From NCBI GenBank assembly GCA_017544125.1, contig JAFYET010000039.1, positions 1-6,796 of the forward strand: a stretch of DNA of 6,796 nt, given 5' to 3'. This stretch comes from Ruminococcus sp. (GTDB taxonomy: Bacteria > Bacillota > Clostridia > Oscillospirales > Ruminococcaceae). The position numbers were made by a program, and so were the translations under genes. Every line of letters begins with the position of its first letter. Positions within the stretch are counted from its first letter, which is position 1. Positions 1 to 4,877 of the stretch are shown one piece after another. A model generated the notes under the pieces. It saw nothing but the letters and a program-made list of their open reading frames with translations, did no database searches and was not told the DNA's origin.

Positions 1-93
1 AGGGGTTCTGCAAGGCGAACGCTGTCAGTTAAGGGAAAAACCTCGCTTGCCCGGCGTTACGCTCGGGGGCTTTCCGCTCGCCCCCGAACCCCT
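1..93. repeat. GC-rich self-complementary element at the window edge
   Basis: Seen directly: bases 1-8 (AGGGGTTC) are the exact reverse complement of 86-93. Bases 14-18 (GGCGA) can pair with 78-82, extending that long-range stem. A competing local hairpin pairs 63-70 (TCGGGGGC) perfectly with 80-87 around a 9-nt loop. The stretch is much richer in G and C than the AT-rich intergenic DNA at 1183-1260. It has terminal inverted repeats, as expected of a small dispersed structured repeat or the end of a structured RNA, but its outer limit may lie left of the window. One plus-strand frame is open through it, but I see no ribosome site or recognisable protein. Family membership is unknown and genomic repetition is only inferred. 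Confidence 0.35.
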
Positions 94-219
94 TCGGAAA
101 TGCCCCCTGACTGCACATTGAATAATCAATACGCCCGACACCGCCGTTTAAAACCCTGCCTTAATCAAAGTGCTTTATCGGCGGTACTTGCCCCGTGCGG
201 CCGAGCACCAAATCTCAAT

Positions 220-1182
220 TTATCTTATCATCTCTGCAATCATTTCCAGATCGTGATATGTAAACAGCTTATCCGTATTACCTCTTATCTTTGCGCTGTT
301 GGGAAGACCCTTGACATACCACGCAACGTTCTTGCGCATCTCTTTGATGCCCTGCTCTTCGCCTTTTAGCTCGCACAGCAAGCGCCCGTGCTCGAGCATT
401 ATGCGGGCTTTTTCTTCGGTGTCGGGCTCTTCCATTAGTTCGCCTGTCTCGAAATAACGCCTTACCTGTTCAAACACCCAGGGTCGCCCGTATGAACCCC
501 TGCCTATCATAACAAGGTCGCAGCCTGTGCGCTCGTACATTACTCTGCACTCCTGCGCTGTCTTGATATCGCCGTTGCCGATGACGGGTATGCTCACGGC
601 TTCTTTTACCTGCCTGATGATATCCCAGTCGGCACGCCCTGTGTACATCTGCGTTTTTGTTCTCGGGTGGACGGTTATGGCAGCAGCGCCTGCCTGCTCG
701 AGCATTTTTGCAAGCTCCACGGCGTTGATATTATCCTTATCCCACCCCGAGCGTATCTTCACCGTCACGGGGCATTTAGCGTTCTCGACCACGGCTGCGG
801 TTATGGCTGCTGCACGGTCGGGGTCTTTCATAAGCGCCGAGCCGCTGCCGTTGCCGACTATCTTCGGCACGGGGCAGCCCATATTTATATCGATTATATC
901 GGGGTGAAAGTCACCTAGTATAGCCGCAGCTTTGCCCATAAACTCAGCCTCTTCGCCGAATATCTGCAAAGCGCAGGGGCGCTCTTCATCATGGATAGTA
1001 CAGAGCTTACCTGTATTCTTATCACCGTAGACAAGCCCCTTTGAGGATATCATCTCGCTTATCAGATACGACGCACCGAAGCGCTTGCACATAAGCCTGT
1101 ATGCCGCATCGGCAACAGATGCCATGGGGGCTAAGCAGGCGGTCTTTTCGATTTTTACATTGCCGATAGTTACATACTCCAT
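220..1182 (-). CDS. dusB: tRNA-dihydrouridine synthase, DusB-like
   Basis: This is an FMN-dependent cytoplasmic enzyme that reduces specific uridines of tRNA to dihydrouridine using NAD(P)H. The 320 residues match the usual family length and form a TIM barrel followed by a helical tRNA-binding domain. Visible family motifs are LAPM (17-20) at the flavin site, [10 protein letters not shown] (98-107) with the expected catalytic Cys103, VKIRSGWD (141-148), VHPRT (171-175), GNGDI (202-206) and [11 protein letters not shown] (225-235) for phosphate and flavin binding. The C-terminal [13 protein letters not shown] (282-294) is typical of the tRNA-binding domain. The ATG at 1180-1182 is chosen because GAGG lies 7 nt upstream. 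The gene has its own promoter, is divergent from the lysozyme gene and appears intact. Membership of the Dus family is very secure. The DusB rather than DusA/C subgroup is inferred from the NMGCP(V)xK motif and the general resemblance to Firmicutes homologues. Confidence 0.95.
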   Translation of the reverse strand: MEYVTIGNVKIEKTACLAPMASVADAAYRLMCKRFGASYLISEMISSKGLVYGDKNTGKLCTIHDEERPCALQIFGEEAEFMGKAAAILGDFHPDIIDINMGCPVPKIVGNGSGSALMKDPDRAAAITAAVVENAKCPVTVKIRSGWDKDNINAVELAKMLEQAGAAAITVHPRTKTQMYTGRADWDIIRQVKEAVSIPVIGNGDIKTAQECRVMYERTGCDLVMIGRGSYGRPWVFEQVRRYFETGELMEEPDTEEKARIMLEHGRLLCELKGEEQGIKEMRKNVAWYVKGLPNSAKIRGNTDKLFTYHDLEMIAEMIR

Positions 1183-1189
1183 AATACGA

Positions 1190-1193
1190 CCTC
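1190..1193 (-). promoter_or_regulatory. Ribosome binding site of the dihydrouridine synthase gene
   Basis: On the minus strand GAGG stands 7 nt before the ATG at 1182. This spacing is suitable for a Shine-Dalgarno site and fixes the start. A longer overlapping minus-strand frame (1022-1225) has no comparable site and is a shadow. Confidence 0.7.
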
Positions 1194-1213
1194 GTTTTTA
1201 TATATACTAATCT

Positions 1214-1242
1214 ATTATAACACATTTTGCGAAAAAGTACAA
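1214..1242 (-). promoter_or_regulatory. Promoter of the dihydrouridine synthase gene, extended -10
   Basis: Read on the minus strand, a perfect TATAAT (1214-1219) is preceded by TG one base further upstream, giving the extended -10 form TGnTATAAT. A TTGTAC -35-like hexamer (1237-1242) lies at the optimal 17-bp spacing, though only three of its six bases match TTGACA. Transcription would begin near 1207, giving a leader of about 25 nt that contains the ribosome site. This suits a vegetative sigma-A type promoter. No operator or riboswitch is visible. Confidence 0.75.
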
Positions 1243-1243
1243 T
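1215..1243 (+). promoter_or_regulatory. Possible weak promoter of the GH25 gene
   Basis: The plus strand carries TACAAT (1238-1243) with TTATAA (1215-1220) 17 bp upstream. The -10 is good but the -35 is poor. If real, it lies almost exactly on top of the opposite-facing promoter of the dihydrouridine synthase gene. A second TACAAT at 1274-1279 is too close to the ribosome site at 1285 to serve. Confidence 0.25.
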
Positions 1244-1284
1244 GCTTTTTTCACGGCATTGGGGGTGGGCGCATACAATACTTC

Positions 1285-1290
1285 GGGAGG
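1285..1290 (+). promoter_or_regulatory. Ribosome binding site of the GH25 gene
   Basis: GGGAGG lies 7 nt before the ATG at 1298. It decides the start: the in-frame TTG at 1259 has no such site and would add 13 residues unlike the family. Confidence 0.85.
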
Positions 1291-1297
1291 TAATGCT

Positions 1298-1939
1298 ATG
1301 AAACGTGGAATAGACATAAGCTACGCTCAGGGGAGCGTTGATTTTAAGAAGCTAAGAGGGCACGCTGACTTTATCATAATACGTGCAGGGTACGGCAGCA
1401 GTGAGACGCAGAAGGACGAATACTTTGAGCAGAATTACAATGAGTGCAAGCGGCTCAAAATACCCTGCGGGGCATACTGGTTCTCATATGCCCGCAATGC
1501 GCAGGAGGCTTTACAGGAAGCGCAAGCCTGCATAAGCGTTATAAAGGGCAAAAGGTTTGAATACCCCATATACTACGACGTTGAGGGGGGCGCTTTATCG
1601 GGTGGGCGTGACACGGTAAGCGAGATGTGCCGCACATTCTGTGACGAGCTTGAAAAGGCGGGGTATTTTGCCGGGATATATATGTCACAAAGCCCCCTTG
1701 AAACGCTGCTTGACCCGGAGGTGCGAAAGCGCTATGCTTTATGGGTGGCACGCTACGGCGGGCGTCTTGATTATCAGGGGTATGTGGGAATGTGGCAATA
1801 CAGCAGCGGCGGCCGCCTGCCCGGCATAACCGGCAGCGTTGACACCGACATCTGCTATGAAGACTACCCGTCGGTGATCAGAAAGGCTCATCTCAATGGG
1901 TACAAAAAGCGCAGAAAGGCTAAAAAGAAAGCCCCCTGA
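1298..1939 (+). CDS. GH25 family lysozyme-like muramidase without signal peptide
   Basis: Glycoside hydrolase family 25 enzymes cleave the beta-1,4 bond between N-acetylmuramic acid and N-acetylglucosamine in peptidoglycan. The 213-residue product is essentially one catalytic domain. It opens with RGIDIS (Asp6, the conserved first-strand acid) and contains FIIIRAGYG (25-33), GAYWFSYA (58-65) and YYDVEG (92-97), whose Asp94 and Glu96 are the expected catalytic acids. It continues with ALWVARY (147-153), MWQYSS (165-170) and VDTDI (181-185). There is no N-terminal signal peptide, membrane segment or wall-binding repeat. The C-terminus is strongly basic (KKRRKAKKK, 203-211). Without a secretion signal it could be released by lysis, exported by another route, or be a domesticated phage endolysin, although no other phage gene is present. 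It stands alone, divergent from the dihydrouridine synthase gene and convergent with the envelope operon. Family assignment is secure; its physiological role is not. Confidence 0.9.
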   Translation: MKRGIDISYAQGSVDFKKLRGHADFIIIRAGYGSSETQKDEYFEQNYNECKRLKIPCGAYWFSYARNAQEALQEAQACISVIKGKRFEYPIYYDVEGGALSGGRDTVSEMCRTFCDELEKAGYFAGIYMSQSPLETLLDPEVRKRYALWVARYGGRLDYQGYVGMWQYSSGGRLPGITGSVDTDICYEDYPSVIRKAHLNGYKKRRKAKKKAP

Positions 1940-1943
1940 CACC

Positions 1944-1978
1944 AAAAAACAAGCAGCAGGAAAGCTCTCCTGCTGCTT
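1944..1978 (-). terminator. Rho-independent terminator of the envelope operon
   Basis: A perfect 11-bp stem pairs 1951-1961 with 1968-1978 around a 6-nt loop. On the minus strand it is followed, after one C and one G, by six T residues (complement of 1944-1949), a classic intrinsic terminator about 30 nt past the stop of the zinc-ribbon gene. On the plus strand the flank is only weakly T-rich (TGCTGTTTG), so it may also terminate the lysozyme gene, which ends 11 nt before the stem, but less efficiently. Confidence 0.85.
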
Positions 1979-2006
1979 TGCTGTTTGTCAGCTTGCTATT
2001 TTTCTA

Positions 2007-2591
2007 TCAGCTGCTTTTCATTATCTCGTTGAATGAAACGCCCAGTGCCATAATTGCTACTATGTAGAATGCAAATATGATAAGCACCCAGATAAGGGAA
2101 GCCCTTGCGTAGTTGGTAAGGCTCTTCTTAGTGTTGGGACCGCCGATAGCAAGAATGATAAAGTAGATGATGCCTACTAACGGTATGCACAGAAGCAGTG
2201 TTGTCAGCATCCACTGACCTACGGAAACGGGTGACTCCTTCTGGTCATAGGGTGAGAAGGTGGTCTCATTGAGCCCCATGAACTGGCTCTGATTGTAGAC
2301 ATTTGCGCTCTGCGAATAGGCGTTCATGTTCTGATAGGGCTGCTGGTACTGAGGACCGCCGTAGGGGGCCTGCTGATACTGGGGCTGACCGCCGTAGGGC
2401 TGCTGACCGTAGCCGCCCTGCTGGGGCTGCTGAGGCTGTGCGCCGAAGTTCTCGGCAGCGGGCATATCGCCGCTGGTGGTCATTGTTTCCTCGGGGGTGG
2501 GGGTGAAGAGCGAAACAGGCTTTCCGCACTTTCCGCAGAATGTAGCTGCATCTTCAAGCTCTGCACCGCATGATGAACAGATCTTTGACAT
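2007..2591 (-). CDS. Zinc-ribbon, Q/G/P/Y-rich, two-TM membrane protein
   Basis: This 194-residue protein belongs to a loose Firmicutes group annotated as zinc-ribbon domain-containing membrane proteins; no enzymatic function is known to me. A zinc ribbon at 5-22 has CxxC-x10-CxxC (Cys5, Cys8, Cys19, Cys22). A Thr/Glu/Pro linker follows, then a low-complexity segment (51-103) rich in Gln, Gly, Pro and Tyr with a decapeptide repeat. Two hydrophobic segments lie at about 127-149 and 165-184, separated by a polar loop GPNTKKSLTNYARAS (151-165). The zinc ribbon is probably cytoplasmic, which would make the protein an anchored scaffold or sensor. It is the last gene of the operon, 13 nt after the esterase, with an excellent ribosome site. 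Its position links it to the envelope-polymer genes, but co-transcription does not prove a shared function. Confidence 0.8.
   Translation of the reverse strand: MSKICSSCGAELEDAATFCGKCGKPVSLFTPTPEETMTTSGDMPAAENFGAQPQQPQQGGYGQQPYGGQPQYQQAPYGGPQYQQPYQNMNAYSQSANVYNQSQFMGLNETTFSPYDQKESPVSVGQWMLTTLLLCIPLVGIIYFIILAIGGPNTKKSLTNYARASLIWVLIIFAFYIVAIMALGVSFNEIMKSS
2334..2411 (-). repeat. Decapeptide-type tandem repeat in the zinc-ribbon protein
   Basis: Residues 61-86 consist of two full 10-residue units and a partial third, each built on (Y/Q)x-QQ-(A)PY-GG: YGQQPYGGQP, QYQQAPYGGP, QYQQPY. The underlying DNA repeats the same CTGCTG/CCGTAGGG words on the plus strand, so slippage could change the copy number. 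Such Gln/Gly/Tyr/Pro-rich tracts are usually disordered and sticky. Confidence 0.75.
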
Positions 2592-2599
2592 AGATTTTT

Positions 2600-2606
2600 C
2601 CTCCTT
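2600..2606 (-). promoter_or_regulatory. Strong ribosome site overlapping the esterase stop codon
   Basis: On the minus strand AAGGAGG lies 8 nt before the ATG of the zinc-ribbon gene. Its first two bases are the last two of the esterase TAA stop (2605-2607). A ribosome finishing the esterase therefore sits on this site, which favours coupled translation. The near-consensus match suggests high output from the last gene of the operon. Confidence 0.85.
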
Positions 2607-3675
2607 ATAATTCTTTCTTTATGTTATTTACAATAAAGGCTGTTAATTCCTCGGACATTTCATACTGCTCGTATATCCTCGGGTGACCGGGGGTGGCTTT
2701 GCCTGTGCGGGTGAATTCAAAGTAATGCACACGCTCACTTGCAAGCTCCTGTGCGGTCTCTCTTACTGCTTCGTCCCAGTCGGGGTAGTGCATAAGCACT
2801 GTCAGCAGGAAGATAAAATGCGCTTTCGGGTATTTTGCCATAAGTGACGAGGTTATCTCTTTATACTTATCCTTCCACTTTCTGCGGTAGGCGGGGTCTT
2901 TAATATCCCTGTCCTCATGACCCTCGCAGTGGGGGTCGTTCTGACCTACTGCCATTATCACCACATCGGGGGTGAAGCGTGAGAAATCCCAGCTGCTGAA
3001 AGGACCCTCGGGGTAGTAGGAGAGCTTATCCCAGGTAGTCTCAACGCCGATAGCCTCGGGCTGCATATGGAAATACCCCGTGCCGTCAAATATAGCTATA
3101 CCGCCCTGGGCGTTATTGTGTATCTCGGCATTCAGGTTTCTTGCGGTTATCATTGGGTATGCGTAGTAGGCGTTATCATATTTGCCGTTATGGTTCTCGG
3201 GGTCACAGCCGCCTGTATTCTCCACAGCCTCGACCACCTCGCCTGCCGAGACGCTGTCGCCGAAGACCTCTATCTTCATATCATAGTGCTTTTTATATTC
3301 AAGCACCTCTGCGCCCTCGTTCAGCTCAAAGCCGAAAAACTCAAAGTAATGGTAAGCCGCCTGGCGCTTGAACATAGTCACGGTATGCTCCTTATCATCA
3401 AGCCCCTCAGCAAGAACGACCGTCTGCTTATCATGGTTATCCCAGCCGTTATCGAAAACGCACTTAACGAGCCTGCCGTCTATCACAGCGCCGAGGCTCA
3501 TTTCATTTGAGCTCATCATTACGTTTTCGATAACTGCGGCTATATATGTGCCCTTAAAGCGCACAGTCACCGACGAGCCTGCGTAGATAAAGCGCACGCT
3601 CTCCTGTTTTGAATCATCAAGCCTGCCCATATAGCAAAGGCGGGGGTCATTGCAGGGAATAAATGCAGTATTCAT
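2605..3675 (-). CDS. SGNH/GDSL esterase, CE2-like, no signal peptide
   Basis: CE2-type carbohydrate esterases remove O-acetyl groups from sugars. The 356 residues show the family's two-part plan. An N-terminal beta-sandwich (about 5-120) carries GRLDDSK (17-23), VRFIYAGSSVTVRFKGTYI (27-45) and FFGFEL (113-118). An SGNH domain (about 134-356) follows, with VFGDSVSAGE (137-146; nucleophile Ser141), NAQGGIAI (188-195; block II Gly), VGQNDPH (243-249; block III Asn246) and GHPRIYEQYEMSEEL (330-344; His331). The usual Asp two or three residues before the catalytic His is absent (T328, P329), consistent with the Ser-His dyad described for some CE2 enzymes. No signal peptide, lipobox or membrane segment is visible, unlike secreted xylan esterases. 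It sits 13 nt after the acyltransferase, with AAAGGAA about 8-9 nt before the ATG. The context suggests deacylation of an envelope glycan precursor or an imported oligosaccharide. The fold is secure; the substrate is inferred. Confidence 0.85.
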   Translation of the reverse strand: MNTAFIPCNDPRLCYMGRLDDSKQESVRFIYAGSSVTVRFKGTYIAAVIENVMMSSNEMSLGAVIDGRLVKCVFDNGWDNHDKQTVVLAEGLDDKEHTVTMFKRQAAYHYFEFFGFELNEGAEVLEYKKHYDMKIEVFGDSVSAGEVVEAVENTGGCDPENHNGKYDNAYYAYPMITARNLNAEIHNNAQGGIAIFDGTGYFHMQPEAIGVETTWDKLSYYPEGPFSSWDFSRFTPDVVIMAVGQNDPHCEGHEDRDIKDPAYRRKWKDKYKEITSSLMAKYPKAHFIFLLTVLMHYPDWDEAVRETAQELASERVHYFEFTRTGKATPGHPRIYEQYEMSEELTAFIVNNIKKEL

Positions 3676-3688
3676 ATTCCTATTCCTT

Positions 3689-4864
3689 TCATGCCGGGGC
3701 TGCCCCGGGCTTTTTTGTGAGCTTGTTTATCAGAGCGGTGCTTGATATATGCAAAACTATCGCAGCTGACACTGATATCACCATTGAGAGAAGATACACC
3801 TCCGGCTCGCAGATATCGAGCGAGCCTTCGCTTGAGATGATGCCGTTTACAGTGACGTGCGCCATATAAAGCTCAAGTGACACGCTGCCTGTGAGCTTTA
3901 AAAAGCTATGCAGCGGCTGCCATTTTATAAGTGCTAAAACCGCTATGCAAACAGCCATAAAACCGATGCTGAAAACCGAGCTTTCAAGCCTTTTGCCGAC
4001 AGCAGAGGTGGCAAGGCGGTTAAAGATTTTCAGCATATCATTATCAAGACCGCCGAATTTATTTTTAACGCCCACGATAAACACGCACACACGCATTATC
4101 ACTGTAGCTGCGGCTATGGCTATATGCCATTTTTTAAGGGGGGCTTTTTCAAAGACCATTCTGCCTATGAGTATACCGAAGATGAATATGGGAAGCCTTG
4201 TGGTGGCTATCTCGGTAAGGGCGAAGTATTTGGGCTTCTCTGTCTGCGAGACATACAAAGCGCCTATGAGAAGGGTTATGAGAAGTGCTGTGTTCAGCTT
4301 ATAGTGCTTTGATGTGACTATCTCATAGAAAAGGGGGAAGAACACATAAAAGACGATTATTGCGCTTATGAACCAGAGGCGCTTTTCGCCGCTTATCCAG
4401 AAGCTGAAAAGCGACAGGTCGTAGAAATACCTTGTGAGCTCACGCTCTTTTACAATGATATCGGTAATGAACCATATCACCGTGCCGTACATAGCGTAGG
4501 GGATAAGTATACGCACAAAGCGCTTACGGAAGAACACGCCGATATCCTTTCGCTTGGTGTAGGAGAAGTAAAGCCCCATTCCCGAGAGGAACAAAAATAC
4601 CTCGACCCCCACGCTGCCTATACCCTTACAGAAAAGGTAAGAGCTGTAATAGTGATCCTGCGTGCGTGTTCTGACACTGAGCACCGTATGGAAGTAGTGG
4701 AACGCCATAATGAACAGTATTGATATACCGAAAAGCTCGCCCCGGTATTTACTGAAAACAAAGAAGGTGAGCCCCTCTTTTTCCTTTACGGCTGCGGTGT
4801 CTTTATTCTCTGTGTTATTATTATCATTTTGTGTGAGCGCCTGCTCTTTATTCGGCAAGGTCAT
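3689..4864 (-). CDS. Membrane acyltransferase-3 family protein
   Basis: Acyltransferase-3 proteins are multi-pass membrane enzymes that transfer acetyl or other acyl groups from cytoplasmic donors to surface carbohydrates. The 391-residue product has a hydrophilic Asn/Lys/Glu-rich N-terminus (1-35), then about ten hydrophobic segments. Family signatures are YRGELFGISILFIMAFHY (40-57; Arg41 and the conserved His56), GVEVFLFLSGMGLYF (86-100), the RxxR motif in RKRFVRILIPY (113-123), LWFISAIIVFY (163-173) and SLELYMAH (329-336). The ATG is fixed by its ATGA overlap with the upstream stop and by AAAGGGG just before it. The C-terminus ends in an unusual KKPGAAPA encoded by a GC hairpin. Position between a glycerophosphotransferase and an esterase suggests that it acylates a surface polymer or its lipid-linked precursor. 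The acceptor and acyl group cannot be read from sequence; acetyl is the usual guess. Confidence 0.9.
   Translation of the reverse strand: MTLPNKEQALTQNDNNNTENKDTAAVKEKEGLTFFVFSKYRGELFGISILFIMAFHYFHTVLSVRTRTQDHYYSSYLFCKGIGSVGVEVFLFLSGMGLYFSYTKRKDIGVFFRKRFVRILIPYAMYGTVIWFITDIIVKERELTRYFYDLSLFSFWISGEKRLWFISAIIVFYVFFPLFYEIVTSKHYKLNTALLITLLIGALYVSQTEKPKYFALTEIATTRLPIFIFGILIGRMVFEKAPLKKWHIAIAAATVIMRVCVFIVGVKNKFGGLDNDMLKIFNRLATSAVGKRLESSVFSIGFMAVCIAVLALIKWQPLHSFLKLTGSVSLELYMAHVTVNGIISSEGSLDICEPEVYLLSMVISVSAAIVLHISSTALINKLTKKPGAAPA
3694..3716 (+). terminator. GC hairpin plus T6 tract, antisense to the acyltransferase 3' end
   Basis: On the plus strand a perfect 6-bp stem (CCGGGG 3694-3699 with CCCCGG 3703-3708, loop CTG) is followed by GC and six T residues. 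This is the form of an intrinsic terminator reading rightward, yet no plus-strand gene ends here. It would stop antisense transcription. In the operon transcript the same bases form a hairpin just before the acyltransferase stop and the esterase ribosome site, preceded by A6. The structure is plain; its function is uncertain. Confidence 0.45.
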
Positions 4865-4877
4865 TTACCCCTTTCCT
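4861..4877 (-). promoter_or_regulatory. ATGA stop-start overlap and ribosome site, translational coupling
   Basis: The acyltransferase ATG (4862-4864) overlaps the transferase TGA (4861-4863) as ATGA. On the minus strand AAGGAAAGGGG precedes the ATG by 3 nt, with the AAGG at its left end about 10 nt away. This arrangement is typical of termination-reinitiation coupling and supports one operon. Confidence 0.75.

Noticed and set aside
117..130. Palindrome ATTGA-ATAA-TCAAT
   Set aside because: It has a five-base arm in AT-rich spacer with no promoter nearby, so it is likely chance.
140..185. Inverted repeat ACCGCCG (140-146) / CGGCGGT (179-185) as terminator of the dihydrouridine synthase gene
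   Set aside because: The loop is 32 nt with only imperfect inner pairing, and no T-run follows on the minus strand. No convincing dus terminator was found in 1-219.
100..369. Plus-strand open frame of 89 residues over the left intergenic region and dus 3' end
   Set aside because: It overlaps the secure dihydrouridine synthase gene in antisense, has no ribosome site, and its composition (PRTPSEMPPDC...) fits translated structured DNA rather than protein.
1241..1260. AATGC...GCATT hairpin in the GH25 leader
   Set aside because: The 5-bp stem with a 10-nt loop is weak, leaves the ribosome site free and resembles no riboswitch or attenuator.
1259..1297. Upstream TTG start adding 13 residues to the GH25 protein
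   Set aside because: There is no ribosome site before the TTG, whereas GGGAGG is perfectly placed before the ATG at 1298. The added residues (MGVGAYNTSGGNA) are not a signal peptide.
2303..2529. Open frames on both strands across the Q/G-rich repeat of the zinc-ribbon gene
   Set aside because: These are GC-rich shadows of a low-complexity coding stretch with Arg/Ala-rich noise translations and no ribosome sites.
3067..3510. 147-residue plus-strand frame antisense to the esterase, with hydrophobic stretches
   Set aside because: It is the mirror of a well-conserved enzyme gene with no ribosome site or promoter. The hydrophobicity comes from antisense reading of polar codons.
3891..4304. 137-residue plus-strand frame antisense to the acyltransferase
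   Set aside because: It is a shadow of a multi-pass membrane protein with clear family motifs, and has no independent start signals.
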